In this document: positions 8,140 to 13,956 of the stretch, piece after piece
How positions within the stretch are numbered: the stretch's first letter is position 1
Layout of the letters: the number at the start of each line of letters is the position of its first letter
From: Candidatus Cloacimonadota bacterium
GTDB taxonomy: Bacteria > Cloacimonadota > Cloacimonadia > JGIOTU-2
Assembly (NCBI GenBank): GCA_014384665.1
Contig: JACNFI010000308.1
Location: 1 to 14,875, forward strand
Length of the DNA: 14,875 nucleotides
Direction of reading: 5' to 3'
The notes under the pieces: generated by a model
What the model saw: only the letters and a program-made list of their open reading frames with translations
The model's database searches: none
What the model was told of the DNA's origin: nothing
Translations under genes and position numbers: made by a program

Positions 8140-9123
8140 TTATGGTATTTCAATCTCGTCAAAAAGTTTATTTACAATATCTTCGGTTGTAATATTTTCT
8201 GCTTCTGCTTCATAAGTAAGAATAATACGATGACGAAGCACATCTTTGCCTATTTCTTTTATATCTTCAGGAGACACATATCCTCGCTGGTCCAAGAGTG
8301 CATTTGCTTTTGCTGCTCTGACGAGATAAATTGAAGCCCTTGGAGATGCTCCGTATTCTATAAAATCTTTTATTTCTTTAATATCATATTCAAGTGGATT
8401 TCTTGTTGCAAAAACTAAATTTAGAACATATTCTTTGATTTTTTCATCCACATAAATTTCATTAACTAAATTTCTGGTTTGAATAACATCTTTGGATTTA
8501 ATAACCTTTTTTATTTTAATTTCTTGCTGGTCAGCCATTCGGTTAATAATCTCTTTTTCCTCTTCTTTATTTGGATAATCAATTTTTAGTTTAAGCATAA
8601 AACGGTCAACCTGTGCTTCTGGTAGAGGATAAGTTCCTTCTTGCTCAATTGGATTTTGCGTTGCAAGGACTAAAAATGGTTCTGTCAATTTATAAGACTT
8701 TTCACCGATAGTAATTTGACGCTCTTGCATTGCTTCAAGTAAAGCACTTTGCACCTTTGCAGGTGCCCTATTTATCTCATCAGCAAGAATTAGATTAGAA
8801 AAGATTGGACCCTTTTTTGGTGTGAATGTTCCTTCTTTTTGATTATAAATTAAAGTTCCAATTAAATCTGCTGGAAGTAAATCTGGTGTGAATTGAATTC
8901 GTTGAAAACCAACACTGATAACCTGTGATAGGGTGCTTACAGCAAGGGTCTTAGCCAGCCCCGGCACTCCTTCCAGAAGAATATGCCCATCAGCGAAAAG
9001 TCCAATGAGCATTCGTCTCACCATATATTCCTGACCTACAATAACCTTGCCGATTTCATTAAAAACCGTTTGAATAAATTCAGTTCGTTCCATTACTTTT
9101 TGATTGATTTCTTGGATATTCAC
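8140..9123 (-). CDS. moxR: MoxR family AAA+ ATPase
   Basis: 327 residues, full length for MoxR. The Walker A variant GVPGLAKT is at 52-59, Walker B LILADE at 111-116, sensor 1 ATQNP at 154-158, and an arginine-finger region VDRFMLKL at 172-179; a C-terminal lid domain follows (about 230-327). MoxR proteins are chaperone-like ATPases that act with VWA proteins, here most directly the DUF58 protein and BatA/BatB. First gene of the Bat operon. The start is GTG (9123), supported by AAAGGAG with about 6 bases of spacing and by the promoter at 9160-9187. It is cytoplasmic. Confidence 0.93.
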   Translation of the reverse strand: MNIQEINQKVMERTEFIQTVFNEIGKVIVGQEYMVRRMLIGLFADGHILLEGVPGLAKTLAVSTLSQVISVGFQRIQFTPDLLPADLIGTLIYNQKEGTFTPKKGPIFSNLILADEINRAPAKVQSALLEAMQERQITIGEKSYKLTEPFLVLATQNPIEQEGTYPLPEAQVDRFMLKLKIDYPNKEEEKEIINRMADQQEIKIKKVIKSKDVIQTRNLVNEIYVDEKIKEYVLNLVFATRNPLEYDIKEIKDFIEYGASPRASIYLVRAAKANALLDQRGYVSPEDIKEIGKDVLRHRIILTYEAEAENITTEDIVNKLFDEIEIP

Positions 9124-9159
9124 AACAACTCCTTTAATTTTTATTTCAAATTTGTAAAA

Positions 9160-9187
9160 ATTCTATTTGATAAAACCAAGTTGTCAA
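9160..9187 (-). promoter_or_regulatory. sigma70-type promoter of the Bat operon
   Basis: Read on the minus strand: -35 TTGACA (9182-9187), a 16-base spacer, and -10 TAGAAT (9160-9165), about 37 bases before the moxR GTG. It lies immediately after the terminator hairpin of the preceding operon. Confidence 0.7.
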
Positions 9188-9200
9188 ATTTTCTGAATTA

Positions 9201-9235
9201 GATAAAACAAATCCAGATAATTGTTAGTATCTGGA
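9201..9235 (-). terminator. Rho-independent terminator after the cobO-glyA operon
   Basis: On the minus strand TCCAGATA (9228-9235) pairs with TATCTGGA (9212-9219) around an 8-base loop, followed by TTTGTTTT (9204-9211). The stem is short but perfect. It separates the upstream operon from the moxR promoter. Confidence 0.6.
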
Positions 9236-9262
9236 AAATTCTGTATTTATTGTTTGTATGGA

Positions 9263-10114
9263 TTATCCAATCAAAATACCTTTTTGAACTTTTAGTAAAA
9301 TATCCTCTTTTTCCTGGAAAAGACCCTTTTGTATTTTATTTATAAATGCTAATAGAACTTCATAAGATATTTCTTTTCTTTTCATTTTTGTTGTTTGCTG
9401 TTGCAAAATATATATTCCATCTATGGATAAATTTGTTACATCTATTTTGAAATCGCTATTAACAACTTCACATACTAATATAGCAATACATTTTGGAAAT
9501 AGCATTTTAAATCGTCTTACTTGATTGTGGAAATTAAGAATAATCCAATCATCCAGCACCATAGCAGTTTCAATTATTACAAATGGTATGGTTATTTCTT
9601 CAGAAAAGAATGTTTTTCTATTCTGTAAACGATATTTAATGTATAATTTATTACAAATTACCAATCTCATCTTTTGAGTAGATATTGAAAGGATTTTTTC
9701 ATTTTTGATATTATTTAATTTTTCATACTCAAATTTAAAGTTAAATGGAAGTTCAGCTCGTTCAAAGCTATAACTCTCATCTTTTTTACAAGTTTCAGAA
9801 CCTCTGGTAATAATATCTAAATCTTTAATAATATAATATATGAATTCTGATAATGCTGTTTCAAACAATTTCCGGTTTTTAATAAAAGTATTTTCATCAC
9901 GAAATTTTTTTGAAAACAGAAAATATCTATAATCCATGTATAATTTGATTTTTTGTTTGATTGTATTTTCATTATTTTCTGATATTTCCAAATTTGCTTT
10001 TTTCCACTTTTTATATTGGAGGTTTATTTCGTTTAGATACATTTTTTTCCGAGCATCTTCTACTTGTTCAAGCATCTCAGAAATCGTCTCACCATGTCTA
10101 AATGTTTCTAACAT
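9263..10114 (-). CDS. Bpu10I-family endonuclease-like protein, probably inactive
   Basis: 283 residues. The N-terminal 100 residues are helical and charged. The central part (about 141-236) resembles, from memory of the family, the Bpu10I-type restriction endonuclease core: ILSISTQ ... KLYIKY, then IPFVIIETAMVLDD (176-189), FKMLFPKCIAILVCEV (202-217) and IDGIYIL. In active members the IP-V-IE strand continues as E-x-K with a downstream LD, and an earlier strand carries aspartates. Here E182 is followed by T-A, so the catalytic lysine is missing, and the earlier aspartates are not seen. No methyltransferase is adjacent. The ATG has AAGGAAAG 7 bases upstream, 19 bases after the glyA stop, so it is probably the last gene of that operon. 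A diverged protein of unrelated function remains possible. Confidence 0.45.
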   Translation of the reverse strand: MLETFRHGETISEMLEQVEDARKKMYLNEINLQYKKWKKANLEISENNENTIKQKIKLYMDYRYFLFSKKFRDENTFIKNRKLFETALSEFIYYIIKDLDIITRGSETCKKDESYSFERAELPFNFKFEYEKLNNIKNEKILSISTQKMRLVICNKLYIKYRLQNRKTFFSEEITIPFVIIETAMVLDDWIILNFHNQVRRFKMLFPKCIAILVCEVVNSDFKIDVTNLSIDGIYILQQQTTKMKRKEISYEVLLAFINKIQKGLFQEKEDILLKVQKGILIG

Positions 10115-10133
10115 AATTTGTCTTTCCTTTTAT

Positions 10134-11435
10134 TTATTTTAATTCTTCGTAAATGGGAAATTTGGCACAAAGCTCTCTTACATAATTCCTGATTTCAGCA
10201 AGTTTTTCATCATTTTCAATATCATCATAAACCTGCTTGATGAATTCTGCAATTTGCTCCATCTCTTTTTCCTTCATTCCTCTGGTGGTTAAAGCAGGGG
10301 TTCCTAATCTGATTCCACTTGCCACGAATGGACTGCGGGTATCAAAAGGAACAGTATTTTTATTTGCAGTAATTCCAGCTTTATCCAGAGCTTTTTCCAT
10401 CTTTTTGCCGCTTGGTCCTTCTCCCTTTTTCCCAAGATTTATAAGCATAAGATGATTATCAGTACCCCCAGAAACAAGATTGAATCCCCTATCAATAAGG
10501 GCATTTGCAAGTGCGGAAGCATTTTTTACAATTTGCTTTTGATATTCTTTAAACTCTTCAGTTTGAGCCAACTTAAGCGCGATTGCTTTTGCAGCAATAA
10601 CATGCATCAAAGGACCGCCTTGAATACCAGGCATAACGGTTTTATCTAATATTTCTTGGTATTTTTTCTTGCAAAGGATTAGGCCAGCACGAGGACCTCG
10701 TAATGTCTTGTGAGTTGTAGTTGTCACAAAATCAGCATAAGGAACAGGAGAAGGATGAAGACCAGCAACAATCAAACCAGCAATATGAGCAATATCAGCA
10801 ACCAAGTATGCACCAACTTTGTCAGCGATTTCTTTGAATTTTTTGAAATCAATTATTCTGGGATATGCAGAAGCGCCACACATTATGAGTTTGGGTTTTT
10901 CTTGTATGGCAAACTCCATTATCTCATCATAATCAAGTTGTTCAGTTTTTGTACTTACACCATATTGAACAACTTCATAAAAAATTCCAGAAAAACTTAC
11001 AGTATGCCCATGAGTAAGGTGTCCACCATGAGAAAGACTCATACCCATCATTTTATCACCTGGTTCAAGGACTGCAAAATAAACTGCCATATTTGCTTGA
11101 GAGCCAGAATGTGCCTGCACATTAGCGTGTTCTGCTCCGAACAATTCCTTTGCTCTTTCAATAGCTAATCTTTCTGCATCATTAACAAAATCACAACCAC
11201 CATAATATCTCCCGCTTAACCTGTAAGTTAATTCACCTGTTTCTTTACTTTTTCTGTATGGGTAACCTTCTGCATATTTATTTGTCATAATACAGCCTGT
11301 TGCTTCCAAAACTGGATAATCTACATAATTTTCTGATGCAATAAGTTCCAGATTTTCTGACTGCCTTTTTAATTCTCCCATAATTGCCTGATAGATTTCA
11401 GGGTCAGTTTTTTTTATTTCTTCGTAATTTATCAT
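10134..11435 (-). CDS. glyA: serine hydroxymethyltransferase
   Basis: 433 residues. This PLP enzyme interconverts serine plus tetrahydrofolate with glycine plus 5,10-methylene-tetrahydrofolate in the cytoplasm. The N-terminal LIASENYVDYPVLEA, the substrate-site HSGSQANMAVY (109-119), D214 and H217 in VADIAHIAG, and the PLP-binding lysine K243 in TTTTHKTLRGPRAG are all present. The C-terminal part (TPALTTRGMKE) is normal. Unusually, the loop normally reading AEGYPG-RYYGGC contains about 15 extra residues (about 60-75, with KSKETGELTYR), the reading frame being kept. The ATG overlaps the rpiB stop by four bases (ATGA), so the two are co-translated; the rpiB-glyA pairing is common in bacteria. 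Confidence 0.96.
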   Translation of the reverse strand: MINYEEIKKTDPEIYQAIMGELKRQSENLELIASENYVDYPVLEATGCIMTNKYAEGYPYRKSKETGELTYRLSGRYYGGCDFVNDAERLAIERAKELFGAEHANVQAHSGSQANMAVYFAVLEPGDKMMGMSLSHGGHLTHGHTVSFSGIFYEVVQYGVSTKTEQLDYDEIMEFAIQEKPKLIMCGASAYPRIIDFKKFKEIADKVGAYLVADIAHIAGLIVAGLHPSPVPYADFVTTTTHKTLRGPRAGLILCKKKYQEILDKTVMPGIQGGPLMHVIAAKAIALKLAQTEEFKEYQKQIVKNASALANALIDRGFNLVSGGTDNHLMLINLGKKGEGPSGKKMEKALDKAGITANKNTVPFDTRSPFVASGIRLGTPALTTRGMKEKEMEQIAEFIKQVYDDIENDEKLAEIRNYVRELCAKFPIYEELK

Positions 11436-11941
11436 TTCATCCTCTTTTCTTCAAATTTTTGAATTTTATCTAATCTTCTTTGATGACGCCCATCTTCAAA
11501 ATCTGTGGAAATCCAAACTTCAACTATATTTTTTGCTAAATCTTCATCCATAAATCTCCCGGGTAGGACAAGAATATTTGCATCATTATGCTGACGGGAA
11601 AGTTTTGCAATTTCAACCGAAGTGCAAAGTGCTGCTCTTATTCCTTTTACTTTATTAGCAACAATACTCATACCTAAACCACTTCCACAGATCAAAATTC
11701 CATGCTCAAATTCTCCTGATGCAACTTTTTCACCAACTGGAAATCCATAATCAGGATAATCAACTACCTCCTCACTAAAAGTTCCAAAATCTGTTACATC
11801 AATTTTTTTTCTTAGATAATCCAGCAGAACTTTTTTTAATTGAAATCCAGCATGGTCAGATGCTAAAATGATTTTGGGATTTGGGGTTTGGGCATTTGAA
11901 TCTTCTAATTTATTTGAAATTTGAAATTTGTCATTTGTCAT
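11432..11941 (-). CDS. rpiB: ribose-5-phosphate isomerase B
   Basis: 169 residues. It interconverts ribose-5-phosphate and ribulose-5-phosphate (pentose phosphate pathway), or a related aldose/ketose phosphate pair. Landmarks: ASDHAGFQLK (27-36), DYPDYGFPV, active-site C85 in CGSGLGMS, and RQHNDANILVLPGR (116-129). The family normally starts two or three residues before IILASDH. Here about 22 extra residues precede it (MTNDKFQISN ... PNPK), encoded by a repetitive tract of the TTTGAAATTTG type. No ATG, GTG or TTG lies between that tract and the domain, so the tract supplies the start codon. The ATG lies one base after the cobO stop, and the only AAAAGG is about 17 bases away, so translation probably depends on cobO. 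Confidence 0.93.
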   Translation of the reverse strand: MTNDKFQISNKLEDSNAQTPNPKIILASDHAGFQLKKVLLDYLRKKIDVTDFGTFSEEVVDYPDYGFPVGEKVASGEFEHGILICGSGLGMSIVANKVKGIRAALCTSVEIAKLSRQHNDANILVLPGRFMDEDLAKNIVEVWISTDFEDGRHQRRLDKIQKFEEKRMK

Positions 11942-11942
11942 T

Positions 11943-12452
11943 TTAATATTCTATACCTTTTCTGGCAGGTATACCTTTTTGAAAATGATGTTTGATTTCA
12001 CGAATTTCGCTTATTAAATCTGCATATTTCTCAAGTCCTTCTTGCATATAACGACCGGTAAGGATAAGTTCTATCTTTTTGGGTGTCTGCTTGATTAACC
12101 TAATAACTTCATTAAGTTCAATCAATCCAAACGAAATTGCAACATTTATCTCGTCAAGAATAACCATATCAAACTTTTGACTTTTAATAACTTCTTTTGC
12201 ACGCTTTATTGCTTGCTTTGCAAGGTCTATGTCAATTTTATCTGGATTTTCGGGATTGACAAAATCCGGTCGTCCATATTGTTCAATAGTAAAATTGGGT
12301 AACAGCTTTGCAGATTCAAGTTCGCCATAATTTATTTTGCCCTTCATAAATTGGATCATTACTACTTTCAAACCGTGCCCGACTGCTCTTAATGCTAAGC
12401 CTAAAGCAGCTGTGGTTTTACCTTTGCCGTTGCCTGTGTATATTTGAATCAT
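11943..12452 (-). CDS. cobO: cob(I)alamin adenosyltransferase, CobO/BtuR type
   Basis: 169 residues. It transfers adenosyl from ATP to cob(I)alamin or corrinoid precursors, giving coenzyme B12. The P-loop GNGKGKTT is at 7-14, Walker B VILDEIN at 97-103, and the C-terminus has LILTGRY and HHFQKGIPARKGIEY, all typical. The start at 12452 matches the family and both truncated copies upstream (13365 and 13842). An upstream TTG at 12488 would add 12 residues with no family support. Unlike the truncated copies, this one has no Shine-Dalgarno directly before the ATG. No cobalamin riboswitch is visible in the 75 bases upstream, which hold only AT-rich sequence. Confidence 0.93.
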   Translation of the reverse strand: MIQIYTGNGKGKTTAALGLALRAVGHGLKVVMIQFMKGKINYGELESAKLLPNFTIEQYGRPDFVNPENPDKIDIDLAKQAIKRAKEVIKSQKFDMVILDEINVAISFGLIELNEVIRLIKQTPKKIELILTGRYMQEGLEKYADLISEIREIKHHFQKGIPARKGIEY

Positions 12453-12527
12453 CTGTATGAAATAAATTTGAAGAAACAAATCAACCAATATAAAAGTATT
12501 AGTCGACGAGGTTAGTTTTTTCCAAAA

Positions 12528-12701
12528 TTAGTTACAAACTACCTTTTTTGCCTTCATTTTAATAAAGTCAATGTATTCCTGATTGGACATTCCCTTTGTT
12601 TGTTCGTGTATTTTTAAGCGCGCATAATGGACTTCCTGGAGTGCAGGATCGTAAGGGAAATCCTTCTTGACCTTTTCCCAAAGCTTGTCTTTCTCTTTCA
12701 T
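12528..12701 (-). CDS. small charged protein, likely antitoxin partner of the PIN protein
   Basis: 57 residues, too short for many gene finders, starting MKEKDKLWEKVKKDFPYDP and continuing with DPALQEVHYARLKIHEQTKG. The ribosome site is strong (GAGGAG about 8 bases before the ATG), and the gene starts 13 bases after the stop of the PIN gene, so the two are surely co-transcribed. The pattern D-P-x-L-x-E-V-x-x-x-R-x-x-I-x-E resembles small proteins paired with PIN toxins. The assignment as antitoxin is inference from the pattern and neighbourhood. Toxin-first order is the reverse of most VapBC operons. There is no DNA-binding motif I can point to. Confidence 0.6.
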   Translation of the reverse strand: MKEKDKLWEKVKKDFPYDPALQEVHYARLKIHEQTKGMSNQEYIDFIKMKAKKVVCN

Positions 12702-12714
12702 GGTTTCCGTCTCC

Positions 12715-13173
12715 TCATATTAACTCGGCAGGTGTTATTATCTTTAAATCAGGATAACCAGAGGATAAATTAACCATATTTACTATCCTTCTGGTTTTAA
12801 CTTTAACAATGTGTTTAAAATTCCAACTTAGTAGATAATCAATTTCATTTAATGTGGAAATAGCAATATGTAAAGCATCCTCAGAATAATCTTTTGGAAT
12901 GACATCATTCTTTACATATTCATCTGCTAATCTTCTACTTTCTTCGTCAATAGATAACACATTAAAAGATGTGGCTATATCTTTTAGTTTATCTTTAAGA
13001 TTTATATCTTTTGTATTGTGAATTTCAGCAAAAACAACTTCGGAAACATAGATTTCAAATTTATGCTTTTGATCAAAAAATTTCCTGGTTAAATCTTGTC
13101 GCTCAGGATTTTTCTCATCGAATAGTGCTGATATTACTGAAGTATCCAAATATACTTTAATCTTTTTCTGCAT
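12715..13173 (-). CDS. PIN-domain ribonuclease, VapC-like toxin
   Basis: 152 residues. PIN-domain acidic residues are in place: D10 in VYLDTSV, E50 in EVVFAEI, and D99 in EDALHIA, where the family's SxDALHIA motif is clear. The fourth position is N118 in LLSWNFKHI, as is normal for the subfamily ending DYLLTWN-KHI. Such proteins are Mg-dependent RNases and usually the toxin of a type II toxin-antitoxin pair. AAGGAGGT lies 8 bases before the ATG, one of the best ribosome sites in the window. It begins 36 bases after the second truncated cobO copy and is followed by a 57-residue gene that is its likely antitoxin. Together these look like an inserted module unrelated to B12 metabolism. Confidence 0.87.
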   Translation of the reverse strand: MQKKIKVYLDTSVISALFDEKNPERQDLTRKFFDQKHKFEIYVSEVVFAEIHNTKDINLKDKLKDIATSFNVLSIDEESRRLADEYVKNDVIPKDYSEDALHIAISTLNEIDYLLSWNFKHIVKVKTRRIVNMVNLSSGYPDLKIITPAELI

Positions 13174-13209
13174 TATATCAACCTCCTTTAACTATAACAG
13201 TCATTTTAT

Positions 13210-13365
13210 TTAACATTCTAATGCAAAAAGATATTCGCCATAATTTATTTTACCCTTCATAAATTGAATCATTATTACCTTAAAGGCATAACCGACGGCT
13301 CTTAAGGCTAATCCTAAAGCAGCTGTGGTTTTGCCTTTTCCGTTGCCAGTGTATATTTGGATCAT
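13210..13365 (-). pseudogene. truncated cobO 5' end, copy 2
   Basis: An open frame of 51 codons. The first 44 (13234-13365) match the intact cobO at 115 of 132 bases, giving MIQIYTGNGKGKTTAALG and ending at NYGE; then seven unrelated residues (YLFALEC) and a stop. The P-loop is intact but nucleotide-binding partner residues and the corrinoid site are gone. Eleven of the 17 base differences are synonymous. It keeps a ribosome site (AAGGAAAA), shared with copy 3 but absent before intact cobO. A short frame directly upstream (13366-13410, ending LPNQILAEKGK) stops right at this ATG. It could be translated as a P-loop peptide, but is more likely a remnant. Confidence 0.9.
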
Positions 13366-13402
13366 CTATTTTCCTTTTTCTGCAAGAATTTGGTTAGGTA
13401 GT

Positions 13403-13672
13403 TTATCCATAAATTCTTACTCCAGTCTCTTCTACTAGATCATTGAATAAAGACTTCTTAGAAAGGTCAACAAGATCAACAGGTCTTGATAAATGTTTAA
13501 ATAACTCAGCATAAAATTTAAAGAATAACTGAGGTTTAATACCATTTACACCAATATCTATATCATTAGATTCTTGACCCTTCCTTATTGATGATCCAAA
13601 TAAAATTATAGAAGAAACATTATACTTTTTTGCACATTGTAAAATTATGTATTTATCTTTTTCAGTTATCAT
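13403..13672 (-). CDS. MNT-type nucleotidyltransferase (MntA-like antitoxin)
   Basis: 89 residues from the ATG at 13672; a TTG at 13699, overlapping the stop of the preceding cobO fragment, would add nine. The signature GSS-(x)9-DID (GSSIRKGQESNDIDI) is the Pol-beta type nucleotidyltransferase motif, and a third acidic residue is likely D86-like in VDLVDLS. Short proteins of this type are usually the MntA antitoxin that AMPylates a HEPN toxin encoded next door. No HEPN gene is present: immediately downstream there is only a 14-codon frame overlapping the stop, then the second cobO fragment. It is thus an orphan or a broken pair. GAGAGG lies about 9 bases before the ATG. Confidence 0.8.
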   Translation of the reverse strand: MITEKDKYIILQCAKKYNVSSIILFGSSIRKGQESNDIDIGVNGIKPQLFFKFYAELFKHLSRPVDLVDLSKKSLFNDLVEETGVRIYG

Positions 13673-13695
13673 TTCCTTTACCTCTCTTGCCGATT

Positions 13696-13842
13696 TCAAA
13701 TAAAAAAGTGTATAAATGTAATTTTGTTAATTTCCACTAATTGAATCATTATTACATTAAAGCCATGCCCAACTGCTCGTAATGCTAAACCCAAAGCAGC
13801 TGTGGTTTTGCCTTTGCCATTGCCAGTGTATATTTGAATCAT
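13696..13842 (-). pseudogene. truncated cobO 5' end, copy 3
   Basis: An open frame of 48 codons. Codons 1-34 (13741-13842) match intact cobO at about 87% of bases (13 differences in 102), with the P-loop GNGKGKTT intact. Identity ends after ATGATTCAA (MIQ), and 14 unrelated residues follow (LVEINKITFIHFFI). It shares the AAGGAAAA ribosome site with copy 2. It is the first reading frame after the promoter at 13876-13904, so this may be the original cobO start, cut off from its gene by later insertions. Its TGA overlaps the possible TTG start of the nucleotidyltransferase gene. Confidence 0.9.
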
Positions 13843-13875
13843 TTGTTTTCCTTTTTTGTGAGAAGTTCCATTAAT

Positions 13876-13904
13876 ATTCTAATATCAGACGATTAAGGTG
13901 TCAA
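13876..13904 (-). promoter_or_regulatory. sigma70-type promoter of the cobO-glyA cluster
   Basis: On the minus strand: -35 TTGACA (13899-13904), a 17-base spacer, and -10 TAGAAT (13876-13881), about 33 bases before the start codon of the first cobO fragment. It is the only strong promoter I find for the genes down to 9263. Confidence 0.7.
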
Positions 13905-13911
13905 TGGAACA

Positions 13912-13940
13912 ATTCAAAGAGTTGCGAAGAGTTTTTGAAT
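13912..13940 (-). terminator. possible weak terminator hairpin
   Basis: ATTCAAA (13912-13918) pairs with TTTGAAT (13934-13940) around 15 bases, just after the phosphatidyltransferase gene. There is no T-run, so this is uncertain. Confidence 0.3.
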
Positions 13941-13956
13941 CGCCAAATTTTCTTAT

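Noticed and set aside
10710..11168. Plus-strand 152-codon frame inside glyA
   Set aside because: It lies wholly antisense to well conserved glyA codons, has no recognisable domain and no ribosome site.
12453..12488. Upstream TTG start for cobO adding 12 residues
   Set aside because: The added residues have no counterpart in the family or the other two cobO starts, and no ribosome site precedes the TTG.
12453..12527. Cobalamin riboswitch before cobO
   Set aside because: The leader is only 75 bases and shows no B12-box-like conserved element or multi-stem structure.
13210..13842. Frameshifted single cobO gene caused by sequencing error
   Set aside because: The pieces are repeated 5' ends, not successive parts of one gene, and complete genes with good ribosome sites lie between them.
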